Notes under the pieces: generated by a model
What the model was told of the DNA's origin: nothing
Database searches by the model: none
What the model saw: the letters and a program-made list of their open reading frames with translations, nothing else
Position numbers and translations under genes: made by a program
Assembly: GCA_014338405.1 (NCBI GenBank)
Contig: JTDE01000135.1
Span: 186,281-250,280 of the forward strand
Origin: Paragonimus skrjabini miyazakii
Taxonomy: Eukaryota; Platyhelminthes; Trematoda; Plagiorchiida; Troglotrematidae
Direction of reading: 5' to 3'
Length of the DNA stretch: 64,000 nucleotides
Shown here: positions 37,966 to 51,340 of the stretch, piece after piece
Layout of the letters: the number at the start of each line of letters is the position of its first letter
Numbering within the stretch: position 1 is the first letter of the stretch

Positions 37966-40900
37966 CTAGTACTGTGGAGCTGCTTTAGGTTTCAACAGTT
38001 ATCCACCACCACCATTATTATCTCAGATATTGCATGGGCCTTGGCGGATGCTTCTATCCTACGAGCAAAAACGTGGAGTACCTAAGAAAAACGAACTAAA
38101 GATGTATGCAATCAAAAGTTGTTATGACACGCGCGCGGTCAAAAACTATTAAGTTGACCAAGTAGTCGAGATCATACATTGTCTCATTTCATATTCACTC
38201 GAAAGCCTGGTAACTGGCAAAAACAGGCAGTATCCGCAAATGCAAAACATGCAGGCTTATACTTCTGTTATAAAGTAAGTACCATAAAGCAAACAAACAG
38301 TGAAACAGCAAAAGCTCATAGACAAACTATAAACAAACCGGACGATCCGGACTCAGATGGGTAGGCAAGATGTGATTCTCCTAAGACTTTTCAATCCATC
38401 TAGCCAGTTACGTCACATGAACCGTGAAATGAATAAACAAGCTTGAAAAATGAGCATAAATCATGTAAACGTGCACTGGACGGCGAGTAAAACCACTTCA
38501 AAGCCAGTCAATATTCGTGTAGGTTACAATGTAGTTAAAAATGACTGAGTTGTGCAGCGAACAAACAATATAATGAAGTTCACTCCTACTCGACTGATTG
38601 TTGAATTCTGTAAAACTTAATAAGGAACGGAATAGAACAAGAGGGGTAAATTAGAAGAAAATGCAGATGCATGAATAGAATAAACCATGAATAGCGACTG
38701 CCGATTACCGACAAAAGAGAAATGCGAGATACATCACTGTTTACTTATATAAATAAAACATATTTATGTAGATGTATATAGTAAGTATACCAACAAGAAA
38801 CATTTTATCTGAAATGCGTTGTCATTTGAAACAACCCGTTCCGTTCCTTTCAGAATTCGTGGGATTGTGTACTGGACTCAATCGTCTGTCATTGATATCG
38901 GTACGGAATCCATTGACGAGTAGCCCTACAGGTTCACTGTCTTAATCACTGGTCCCTGAGATTAAGCTCAAGTTTTCCTATATGATGAAAGGAAGGCATA
39001 TCACGATATCTATTCGACGTAAGCTCAACATTATCATTATCAAGTCTACACGCAGCACGGATCAGACACATAAATAAAAAGGCGTTAATGTCAGACACGA
39101 GAAGAGTAGGTGCATACCACCCAATCACCAACGATAGGAATGCACAAGCGAAACAACCACAGCAGTGTACTTAATCATGTGGCGTTTGAAAAATGGAAGT
39201 GTTATTAAAGTTGTGGCTTCCGTATTGTGAAAAAAAACAATTCAGTTGATTGAATCAATTGAGATACAACTCTAAAAGCCAGAACCCTTTATAGGAGAAT
39301 AAGCGATACGTAACCTGGTTTATATAGAGCGTAAGCATTGCTCTGCATCTGTCCAAACTATCGCGGTGATTTTTGCTCCATTTTTCAAAACCGACAGATT
39401 CCGTTTTCTGTGATGGGTGCATAAAATAATTGCGTGCCCAACCCATTTCACTTTGAATTCAGGACTATTTAACTGAATGTCAACCTGGAAAACCAAGCCC
39501 CTTCTAGATGCCTTCTGACAGTCGTAGCGCCTCAAATTTTGCTTATATGTGTTCTGATTTAAACAAGTTTATCCAAATCGGTCCCTGTGATGCAACTGAC
39601 AGAGACAATCAAAACTTTTCAGCAAAGCTGTCTTGAATGGCTCGATTTCCCTTTTTTCAAACTCGTCAGATATCTTTCTGTTTTAGTATGAACACAAATA
39701 TGTAACATATTGGCTATATGCGTAGTGCGAAAGTAACGAAACAAACAAACTGAGAAGACAAAAGGATCAATACCGAATAGCAGAGTTAGACGGAACAGAA
39801 TCTGGTAAGTCGAAGAAAACAAGTAGCATACTGTGACTGAAAAATCTCGCCTCAAAAACATAAGCATAACTTCGAGCCATCCCACGAAGCTACAATAAAA
39901 CAAAATGGCGGACTTGCACTTGGAGGGAGTTAAACTGTGACACAGATCAGCATTACGTGTGAAATCAATCAAGGATAATCCTCTTCCGAATCAACTGAGC
40001 AAGCTAATCAGCAGAGTTGAAGGTTAGAGGTTAAGAATCGTCAATGTCATCTGATAGGGTGTAAACCCGTAAGATTAAGAACAAAAAGTTTTACACTGCA
40101 CATGAACAATTGAACAAAGACAAGTGAACCCAGGCAATCATTCCGTAATAGATTGATTCAGAATGTGTTGATGGATATAGTAATTTGTTTCAGTTCTGCA
40201 AATAAAGTACTGAACAGATTTATGACCACCTAGATCTATTGATTAAAAGCCCCTCGTGAACTCCAATAAACAAAGCAGAAAAGCTAACTTCCGTTATGGT
40301 GTGATTTGATGATAAAGACAACAACAGTTGAGAACAATGCAGTAATTGCCTTCAAAAGTTGGTACTGCGTGTAGTTATTCTCGGAGTTTTCACGCATCCC
40401 TTTAAATGGTGATGCATGTGTGTTTACCCACCGAATATTTAGACGAATCATATCAGGCGGGAACTGCCCCCCCCCTCGGGTTTCATTTGCCAATCAGTTT
40501 TGCCCGATTTGATGTAGCTACTAGAAGTATTTGACTAGCTTTTAGTTGTTAAGACCCTATATATTCCGTTTCAAACAAGTATTTTGGGTTTCAATATATT
40601 AACTCCTTTAGTCTTGCGACTAAATGTAGACCTCCTAGTGACAAAACAGTGACCAGAGAGAAGTTGGATCTAAAAGTAGACAGAATTTCTGAATACAACA
40701 CGTTGAGGTTCGTTATAACCTCTTGTCATTCACTGACTATTTGATATTCATGAAAGTCGAAGATTACAACTGACAACTCTTAGTTCCAGTTACCATAAGC
40801 TAACTAATGTCTTATTTCTTTCAATGAGTACAGTTATTGTCGTGTATAGCAAAATAGTTGCAAGTAAACGGTTTGCAGACGTGTGCAAAATAATAATAAT

Positions 40901-43900
40901 TTTGTCATTCGTGAAGAGAACACTCTTAAAAATTTAGGATAATACTTTCCGACTAACGATTCAGTTAGCAATCTCCTTTAATTTCAGATATTCATTCCTT
41001 TCTGTTCTATTCAGATTTGCACCTCACGTAGTGACGGAGGTAGAAGTACTCGCATTCGACTAAACCTATCTATCTGAAGCCATGAAAACTGCCCCTTATC
41101 TATTTATCATTGCAACCCCAATAGGCAGTCGTAGATGATATCTCTTCGTAGCTTGTAATTGTCTTATCCAACACTGATGTTACTCTGAACTGATGCACTT
41201 CATGTTGGGAAGTCTACTTAGTGCAGACACATGAGTAGACTTATAAATAGGTGGTGTATAGTTCGATAAGTTGTCTGATCATTCTGAATAAAATTGACAG
41301 TTTTCTCAACACCAGCTTCGGTGTTGCGATACCTAATGACAACAGTTAGTTAAATCCTAGAGATAGAATTGTCTGAGCATTATTGCATCAATATATAATT
41401 ATGTGGCGATTGAAGTTGACGGTCTTGCCAAGTTAAATAGGTTGTAACTGAAAATTTATGTAAATCGGTTGATTCTGGGTCAATATAATAATGTGTAGCT
41501 AGGTCATCTGATGCACACATGGACGCAAGTTCAGCTGCTGATCGTAGTGGAGAAATTCATCACTGGTATGCCCTAACAGAAACAAACTCGGGGTTATTAG
41601 TGCCTAAAACCGAGATGTGTCTGTCAGAAAAATCTTTTTGAACGTTAGGACTGTCATAAAACACTAGTGATATTCAGTTTACCGAAACTAACACCTAGCG
41701 GGACTTGTCAGAAACAATTTTCACATATAGTCTTTTAGCAGAGGGGCATTTCTTCGGTGCAGTTGCCTGTGTGAGAATCCTTTTGTTTCTGTAGTACGTA
41801 TTATCTGTGTTGACTGACAAACATTCGAGTGACAAATTGCGAGAGCTCAACAAATTTCCATTGATTGCAAAGAACTTTTCAGTGTCGCATACCACAGCGG
41901 TGGATTTTTGTCCTCATTCTGTGGATGAATTAACAAAAACCTTCGGACATATAGTTTGTCTAAAACAAGTCCTGCCTTTACACACCTTTGAGGCCTATTG
42001 GATCTTAAACTGGTCTGTGTGTATGTGTGATAAAACGTTTATCGTGCAGAAATCTTTCGGACAACTCCATACAGATAGTTGAACTCTTTGGAGCCGAAAC
42101 TTACACTACATCAAACAACATTGCGCCGTTTCCTATACTGTTCCTACAAATCCTGAAAAGTATATACTCTATTTCAGCAATTTCACCCATAAACCGTTAA
42201 ACACTTATGAGCCTGTATTATGTCTTTGTTAAAGTGAACACAGATTAGTTATGGTTATTTGTTTGCAATCTCACAAGTCATTCTACTGACAGAATTGTCT
42301 ACATCTCCGATAGGTTTCGATGCCTTTTCGGTCGGTTCATCTTCACGTGTGAAAGGTTCTGTCTTCCGGTTGTACTCTTTACTAAAATTACTTACGTGTA
42401 TGTATTTACAGTCATGTCCGCGCTTACACATTTGAGCGTGTGTCCATCAGGCACCCATGCACGACTGGGTGTAAAACACAAGCGTAACGATTAGAATTTG
42501 CTCATGCTGCCAGCTCCCCACAGACAACTTTCAATAGGGACATGTGTTGTGTGGTAAGAGAGTTATACCACTTCACTGAAATAAGCTGACATCTCAACAG
42601 TTCGATCATTTATTTCGCTGAACGGACGTGTACGTATGTGTACATGGGCGCATTTGTGTGCGCATGCGAAAAGCTCGAAGACAAACTCACTTTATAAGAC
42701 CAAACCGCTCAGTGTTCGTGCCATGCTTACTCGAGTTAGATTAGCATAACTTAATTGTGTAGCAGAACAGTTGCATCGGTTCCGCAGCCCCACCCTAATC
42801 TCTTCTATCGCTTCTCCAGTTTGCTTATACGCGATGGGCAGTGGGCCTGTGCTTTTATGTCAGGTTCTAACTCATCAAGACACACGTACATAATCGTATG
42901 AAAAATATGCACGCCACTTAGCCTATCGAACTAAGTAAGTTATGGAAGACGAAGCGGTAGTGTTGAAAATTCAATCATCCTGTTAACTGAAAAAGGTTAG
43001 GTTGCGTTGTTCTTTTAAACGCATATGGAACAGAAACGCGGAACCGTAGCGACGGTTACTTTCGTGTCAGTTAGTTAGTTCAGGTAGATCACATCGATTA
43101 CTGTGTTTGTTTCATTCCGAGCTTTTTATGTCGATCACAACTATTGATTTCGGCTAATGCCAAGAAGGTCACTAGTTTGGATCTTGAGAGTAGTTCATTC
43201 TGAATGGTTCTGACAAGGATTGAATTGTGATGGAAAAATATGAGAATAGGTAATCCTATTTTAAGTTGCTCTGACGACAGTTGATAACAATAAAGTCAAT
43301 GGTTCGACAAAATCAGACGTTCGTAGTCTTGATGGACAGGGTATGACCAACAGGGCGTCTATCGGAAAGCAACCTAAAGTTTATTCATCTTCCGCTAAAT
43401 GAAAACGTTGTGTCAGCAAGGTGTGAGCCTGATCAAATAATTACTGAGTAACGGGTTCATTTTTTCAGTTGACAACCATTTAAACATCCTTTGCTATCAA
43501 ATGACTGGGTTAGTACGTATGACTGTTGGAATGCTTGATGATTGGCGTTATTTCCATGTGAGGTGGTCATTTTTTAAGCAGTTCATTTGAAAACATATCA
43601 AGCATAAAATGAACTTTGCATGCTAAAACCAACAGTTGGTTTCTCATATGTATCGTAGTTTCAGAAGCAATCGTCCTCCGGGTGTGGGACGCTAGGTTAC
43701 TGTTAGACACTTCATGATTCTTCAGTGTGAGACATCCCGAGAGCCTCATGAATGATCCCATCTCATTTATTAGCAGAAACCTCCACCATAATTGCACAAA
43801 TCAGATTTTTCTTGCCAACATTCATTCGAACCCCCATGTGTGTATTTGTAGTTGTAGCCTTCAAATATCGTGATGACAACCTGATAATTACAGTCAGGTA

Positions 43901-46900
43901 GCACACAGCTCCCACTGAAGCCACAATCCGAAACCAAATTATACACGATGGTTCAAGAAGAACGGCATGTACTTACAAATGTCATCGTTAGGACTTGAAC
44001 TGAAACCTAAGCGGAATACGGACGGTGCTATGATATATCAATGAAATGGACGACGAACAACTTTAAGATAGCGGTTTGATGGGTTCCAAGCGCAAACTAT
44101 TGAAGCATTCTGTAGTTATGCTGTTTGTTCTGCGTGACTCACACGAATAATCCATCTGTGACACACGTTCGATGGGAGGTTTCCGTTTTAACCCGCATGT
44201 AATACAAAACACAGTTCCACGTGTGTGGCGGTTTTAAAACAACAGCTGTACATAACGGCGAATTCCATTCCAAGAGTTCAGTGTTTAGGGAGGGTACGAA
44301 ATAAACCCTAAGATTTGCGCAAAGGAGACATTAAATAAAATAGTACCGCATTGTAAATCAAGCACGTTTAGGAACGAGGCACCAACATTAAACAATCTCA
44401 CAAGTTATTGTAAGCCTTTACTAGTTGACAGTTCCGCTGGACCTAACCTGTTGTATACAGTTGTGTTATACTATGAGCAGCTCACTTGTATTTGCAGCAA
44501 GTTGGACTTGAGTCTTTTGCCGCTTCAGTAGTAACCCATTGGTTTAGGTGAATATCTATGAAATATTCGCGTGCAACGTTAGGAAATGTAACATTATTCG
44601 TAACGCTGGTTGAAGCCATCAGGGTCGCCTGTCATTCCTTTCTACAGGAGTTTAATTTCAATGCACCTAAAAGTCTAGTTTCGTATGTACACATACCTTC
44701 AAGAAAACTGAGTCGTTCATGTCAGTACACACAACCTGGAAAACAAGCCCTATTCTGTTCCTTGAGAAAGACAGCTTTTTCGATCACAGTGTTGCTTATG
44801 GAATAACATCATCACTGTCACTATACATACGTCTCCGAACAGATCGAGTGCGGACTTAGACCCACGAAACAAAAGTGCTGAACAAAACAATAAGCAGAGA
44901 AAACGGTTTAATGATGTTACAGGGGGAAAAGGTCAACTTACCTCAGTTTTGCATTGTCCGCTATCCTCACATTTTCAGTCGTTGATTTTATGTTGCTATG
45001 CTACGTTCTGATAACTGTATCGGATAGCAGTATACTTGATGGTAGATTAGGGTTGTTAGGGCAACAAATGTAACAGTAGGCCTGCCGTTCACTTTGGGAT
45101 GAAGCCATATCTATGAGTGTGCATGGTCAGCAACATGGTACCTTTTGGATCGGCTAAGTGAGTAAATTCCAGGGGGACCAAAGTTTGCCTCAAGTTTCTC
45201 AAATCACTGCACTAAGTCTGTGGCTGCCAACTGTGCTGTTCTTTCCATCCATACATAAAAGTGCATACAGTGCTTGAATTAGTATATGTAACTTATGTAT
45301 ATGTAGAACGTGATCCATATCCGGGCAGTCTAAACCAGTGAGATCAAACTACCTAGCGTAAAGAAAGGGTTTTTAGACAAAGAATACGTCGATAAATTAT
45401 ACAGTCGCCTGCATGATGCTTCTGCTTGCCATAGCTATGCCCCACAGACAGTATTTATTAAAAATATACAGTCCACGAGCATTGTAACACGAGAATTGAT
45501 AAAGCTTCTTGCATGTTTCATGTGATATTCATAGTCACATTACTACTCGAAACTTTCAGAATGTTTTCGATGCAACGTTGAGATAACTAGTCCTATACAT
45601 CAGTGACTGTGTCGCTTAGTGTAGACAACCATCCCGATTTTCGAGAATTCATCAACAAAACGAGTTAACCGACCTTAGACCTATTCGCCTGGGGTGCGTT
45701 AACTTCAAACTCCTCACATGACGACCTTAGGAGTTGAGATGCGGTTCCCAGACGTTGTGACTGCAAAAGACGCTCGGCCTACAAAGTTGCTTGTTATACG
45801 AACGCTCATACAGGTTATGTTAAAACATAGGACCACGAACGTATGCACTCATTTGCATATCTGACGTGTGTTCACACACGTTGTGCAATAGTACATTGTC
45901 ATTTACCCTGTTGGTACGTCCTTCTAATGCATACACACTATTCCAACAATCGCTTTGGGTTCAACTTTTTCCTAGCGTTGAGATCTGCCTTTTAGTTCTC
46001 AAATATACGCACTCTACTCCTGGCAAACGAAGCTGCCTGTTATGCATCACAAGCAATTTTGATAATTTGAGACAAGCAGTCCGCGGGCTGCAAGTCATTA
46101 ATAATCACAAAAGAACGACTTGCAAAATGTTCACCTCTCATCTATTCGTATTATTCTCAAACACAAATATTTGTACAGCTCTACTGAGAATCTGTACTGC
46201 GTTAAAAATTCTGTCATTTTTGTGCCAAATGCACTTCAAAAACGTTCGTAAGACAACCTATCAGAAAACAGAAAATAGAACGTTTCACATTCCACACAGC
46301 CTCTTTCCTCCAAATGGCAATACCTATTGGTTATTGGCAACGGTGTATCTCATGTGCTCACCCTTCCCTTGAATTTTGTCATCACCCAGTTTGAAGTGCT
46401 TTCTCTCGATCCCAAATCAATCACTATGCTCAGGCCTTACTTCAAACCACGTCTGACCAACAGTATGACGTTCAACCAAATTCCTCTGCAAACACAGGTC
46501 GGTTTTGGGCGAAAACTGATTGATACAGCAGACCAATATCGATAGTAGCCAGTATGACATCAATGTTGTATGAAATCCTGAAATCCTCTGATGGTTAGTC
46601 CATTAAAACGTACAAACCATCTCCCTTTTGTTAATTTCGCTAAGCTTTAAAATATTGTAACCTTGGTCAGATTAGCGCTGTTATCATAGATAAAAGCGAG
46701 TTTTAACCGGACAGTATACCAGATGATGATCCGCCGACACAAAGGCAGGTATCCAATTACTTATAGTGCCTATGCCAGATTCGTTTATCTCCATGTCTCA
46801 GTAAAAATGTGCACATGTGTATAAATGTAAAAATGTAAACGCCGTAGATGAAGGTCTCGCAGAAAATTCGAACTAGCCCAGTGAGACAAACTGTGGACAT

Positions 46901-47654
46901 GCACAACTTCCTGTACCATATAGTAGTCTGATGAATCGCTAACTCATTCGAAACTGCAAAAATGCATTTAACATCCTGTAGCGTGTAACACTGCTTTGAG
47001 GTGGTGAAGTGTTTATCGATTGTCTCTGTGTCTCCTAACGAGGAAAGCGATTGCGGCTGAGTATTTGCACACGATAATCCAGGTGTTTCTAATGTAAAAT
47101 CAATGGCTCATTGGTCAACACGGCTACCTGATGAAAGCATGAACAAGGCAAGCTGTAACAAGAGAGAAATTCGGGTTCAATGATTCCTTCTGAGGTCCGG
47201 AGGAATTTGGCAGTTGTGACCAGTTACGAGTATCGATCAATTTATACTGATCAAAAGACCCCTTACCACTCTCCAGTACAGTTGAGTATATATACATCTG
47301 AGTCTGCGTTCACGGCACATAAAACAGTGTAATTGATAAATGGGTTTAGTTCCATAGGTTTAACGATACTAAGGCTGATGAGAAAACGTTAAAGGGAACT
47401 GATTAAAACAGATATCTAACTGATACATATCAAGCTTAATGCAAGCAGAACTGAAAAATAGTGAGTAGCTAACAAGCTTGTTTTCAGTTAAATATCATCA
47501 GACTGAAGACATCACAGCTTTCATCACAATTTTACACGAGAATCTTTAACAGGTCAAACGAGGAACGGTTGTTAATGAAGTCAGTCAAATGAGTAGCGCG
47601 CCACAATCAAGTACTCATTTGAACAATAGGTCTTGACAAGTTCACTGTGCGAGG
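37966..47654. other. Long non-coding stretch
   Basis: Nearly 10 kb without a supported gene. The longest frame in the window lies here (45866-46372, +, 168 codons). It shows no domain, no biased codon use and no splice-site context, and a frame of this length is not surprising by chance in 64 kb. A run of nine C occurs at 40467-40475. No long repeat was noticed. Confidence 0.4.
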
Positions 47655-48860
47655 GTTGACCAAGGCAACTACAAAACCCGAACAAAACGCTTCTGGACAT
47701 GTAGGGATGGGTTGTGCATGCGAATTCCAGTAGTCTCAACAGTGGTTAGAGTCCAACGCTTCACTCACCTCGATTGCATGGTGTTAACTCGATCGATTGA
47801 GCGCAATGTGTCCATCACGTTGACAGAGTGATACGAATGCACCAGGTGCAACAGTATGGTACTGTTGACTGATTTGGTTATTCCACTGCTGGGTCAAGCT
47901 GGGTGGTGTTCACGGACCTGATCACACAGGTGTCTGATTGCTCGGCCAACATAACTAGTTCCACAGGAACAAGTGAATCAGTAAGCACAGAACGAGGCGG
48001 CTAAAACAGACACTTTATCTTTTAAGCGTGAGCATAAAGCTGGATTGGAAGTGTAGTGGGCACGTTCAATATTTTACTAATGGCTCTTTAGAGTCCACGC
48101 GTAACAAGTTCCTTTAGCCTACCATCCTTAAAAATAAATCCGATGTGTGCAGTTTTGTTTCCCGCTAGATGAAGCTAGTCTGCTTCATTCCATTGTTGCA
48201 TAGCTCTGTGTATGGACCTTTCCTGGTAGTCATTTTGTAAGAATATTGTACGTACAAATGTCAATTTTTCAGAGACAGTGTCAACGGTGCAAATTCTTCC
48301 GGCAACCAACTTGGTTTATTTTCACGATAAGTGGTACAAAACCAATGAAATGCTATACTGACCATTCCAAGTACATTTTTTGTATATCGCGCTTCGAAGT
48401 GATTCATCAGCGCGGTGAAATAAACGCACATCGAAAAACCCATTTGGTTGTTCATTTCGGCTTCCAGAGAAAAATGCAAATGTTGATATGTGGAGTTAAG
48501 TCTGATCAAGATGTTAGTCGGCTTTACTTTGTTATCTAGGAGGCGAATAATGGCGTCGCAGTACCTCGTAAAACATGTATTGGCCTACCGCTGAATTCAG
48601 CTGTTCATTTTCCACTTCCGCCCTGAAAATATCCACAAACGGTGATGCGAATTGCATTCTCATTGCAACAGCTTCCTTTGTTTAACTTGAACTGTACGTT
48701 ATAAGTGCACAGATAAAGTGACTGCTTGAGTCCGATCGACGGTATCTGAATATCTACGGCACCATCCTCAATATAATCACATAGGTAATCTAAGGTCTTC
48801 TTCGGTGGGACGGCGGGAACTAGGGAGGCAACGTCGAGGGAAAACTGATTGCCCAATTGA
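47655..48860 (-). mobile_element. Penelope-like element C (5'-truncated RT plus GIY-YIG)
   Basis: Read on the minus strand from 48860 down. FSLDVASLV, near the start of the 48605-48856 frame, is the RT motif-A block normally reading SFDV-SLF. The frame then follows the domain to GYFQG. The frame 48261-48509 carries LHFSLEAEMNNQMGFS, the conserved post-catalytic block (FT-E-E-NNQLPFLDV). The YxDD region between the two frames is destroyed. The GIY-YIG nuclease begins CSCGTSYVGR (47960-47971 onward) and continues to VREHHPA (47898-47912). The C-terminal tail ends SLHVQKRFVRVL-stop-LPW near 47658. Several stops and frame changes show it is dead. The part upstream of motif A is missing, as in 5'-truncated copies, and CR1-like sequence abuts it there. 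Confidence 0.8.
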
Positions 48861-49680
48861 ATTGATATCTTTGGTAGAATTCACAGGATCACATGAGTTA
48901 CTTAAGTTGCGCGTCTAAAGTTTCTATTTGACAGGATACTTTGCGTACTCAACAACAACGTTAGGAAGTGTTATAACCCGTTTTGTGGTTCTCCATTTCG
49001 CCTTCTCAACGATATCACTGTCTCTCGCTGTATGAGAACTATAAATATAGACAGCGGCCTTACAGTCAAAGCACACCAGCAAGTCGAACATAGTCACACC
49101 TCAGTCTGCGTGAAACTCCCCGAAAAGGTTGGTGGCTAACCCGTTCAACGAGTTCGATCCCCTGACCACCCGTGTGTAGTCAGAAGACAAACTGAATAAA
49201 ATTGAATACGTTGTGCTTAGGTCCTGTTCACCGGCAGTACAATCCGAATCGTGAAGACTCGTCTCTTTATCTTTGATAGTGTTGAATAAGAACCGAGTAT
49301 CAAAAGCTCAGCAGTGTAACAATTTCACATTCTTCTACTGCTTCACTGTTTTTGCCACACTCCGCACCATCTCCTATTTCATACTGTCATCAGCATATAA
49401 CGATACCGAGGCACTAACAGGCTATGGGATTTCGAACCGGAACAGTCATTCCAGTAAGAAACCCCGCGGCCTGTGGCCAGTCGTACGGAACTGATCACAA
49501 AGTGCACTGCTGATTATGACTTGAAGTCGGCGGTCACTGAAGTAATCAATTAGCTGCAGAAATACGACATTATATGTACTATACTAAAAAACATTTACAC
49601 AAACTGCGTTGGGTGGTCTACGCTACCGAAGACTTCAGAATACCTATAAAAAATAACAACAGCCGGTCTGCCTTCATCAA
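48861..49680 (-). mobile_element. CR1-type LINE remnant (reverse transcriptase and C-terminal part)
   Basis: Minus-strand blocks occur in the order of CR1/jockey-clade reverse transcriptases. First comes SEVFGSVDHP near 49640 (the SKAFDSVDH block). Next is YFSDRRLQVIISSALCDQFR at 49488-49547 (the YLS-R-Q-V block before SGVPQGS). Then comes the catalytic LYADDSMK, with YADD at 49386-49397. Finally GEQDLSTTYS and DSDIVEKAKWRTTKRVITLP (about 48965-49016) correspond to the conserved D---LEKVQRRATK-V-GL segment near the C-terminus. Stops and frameshifts occur throughout. The endonuclease half was not recognised upstream. It lies directly 5' of Penelope-like element C on the same strand. Confidence 0.65.
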
Positions 49681-51240
49681 CAGGTTTCTTCTCTTCTTCT
49701 CCAGGCCTTTGTTGTGTCCTTGGATCCATTTGGTGCACTGATCACCTTGACGTATGTTTGTGTGATCGGGTGCATGCGCGTGCATGTACGATTATAAGGG
49801 TCATGTTTTCTTGTCTGTTGCGATTTATCTATCAAACCATTGTGGTAAGCTACACCCATGGCAGTTAACCAACTACCACCTGATTTCTAATGCCTTATTC
49901 TTGTTTCCGTTATGTGCGTCCGGTATTTGTAAACGTTGATCCGATAAATAATTTTTCTTGTACTCGTGCTTTCCGGTATTTTGCACAACAGTAAGCAAAC
50001 AGGGGAAGCACAAAATATCCCTCACGAACTCCGTATTGGTTGCTCGGCAACAGTGTAATTCAGTTCATATGCTCTCGCAAGCGGCTGTCGTTCAAACTCT
50101 TCACCATCTTTCAAACAATCGACCTGCGATTTGTGAGGTTGTTGTGATCACTTGTGTTTTGGAAAGCTTGCACTCTCATAGAAGCTGATTGAACAACCTA
50201 CATAAAAATTCCAACAGCTTCTAAGTATATTCCTTTAGGTAAGACCTATTATAATACACGAACAACTGTCAGACGTCCATGCGCACCGTAAAGACAAATG
50301 AACTGATAATGTCTATATGGCTAATATTGGGTACGTACGCTGGATCAAGGTAATTAGCAACAAATGCATTTAGTTGATGATCACTGAAAGAACTGAAGCC
50401 CCGGTCGTTTGAATCACTGTGAAAAATAGTAGATTAATCACCTAATCTTATCTTACGTCAGAACCTTGACATTCGTTTGCTTTTGAAATGTTTATCAGAT
50501 TCTATACTTGAACGCACAAAAATCATCACACTTTGCTTTGAAGTGCTACCTTTTGAACAGGAGAATAATGTTTCATTAGAAAGTCACTTGGGATGAACGC
50601 CCCCGAACATCTTTTCGGACATGATTAATCATGTTTTGAATAGCGGTGATTCAACGTTTTCAAGTGTTATATTGGTGGTATTTTAATTGTTTCCCGGTAG
50701 CTTCACTAATGTTTATCTTGATCTTAATACACAGCACAAAGTATTGTGCGAAAATGTTCTCTCAAATTTCAATAATTTTCTCAAAGTGCGACCTGAAAAC
50801 ACTGTTGTATGAGAAAGCAGTTTCGTTGTGAGTAGTATACTATTCACAAGTAGTATATTACCCACAGGCGACATTCAGGAACAAAAGGGCAAGCTCCGAA
50901 CGCCAGAAAGACGACGGACAACACGAGACTATCGGAATAGTGTGTACGCGCTACGGCAGAAGTTCTACCAAGGCGATTGCCAATGATGTAGATGAATGCA
51001 TGTCCGACGTGCAAATGAGTGTACACGTTTGTGGTTTGATTTTTGACATGACCTATACGGGAATTTGCGCAATAAACGAATTCTCAGGCCAAGCGTCTTG
51101 CGGTCACAACAATCATAATGAACATTTCATCGCAGGTTGATCTCAGGCGTTTTACAGATTACGCCAATCCCACGAAAACCGTGTTTATCCAAGACGCTTT
51201 CTAAGCGGGCAATTTTTATGTAAACACCAGATGTGATTCA
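49681..51240. other. Non-coding stretch before the assembly gap
   Basis: No supported gene. Minus frame 49677-49859 and plus frame 49958-50188 show no domain. Confidence 0.4.
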
Positions 51241-51340
51241 NNNNNNNNNNNNNNNNNNNNNNNNNNNNNNNNNNNNNNNNNNNNNNNNNNNNNNNNNNNN
51301 NNNNNNNNNNNNNNNNNNNNNNNNNNNNNNNNNNNNNNNN
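51241..51340. other. Assembly gap, 100 N
   Basis: Exactly 100 unknown bases, the conventional filler for a scaffold gap of unknown size. True distance and content here are unknown. Confidence 0.99.

Noticed and set aside
45866..46372. Longest open frame in the window (168 codons, plus strand)
   Set aside because: No domain, signal peptide, repeat or codon bias is visible and no splice context supports it. A frame of this length is expected to occur occasionally by chance in 64 kb over six frames.
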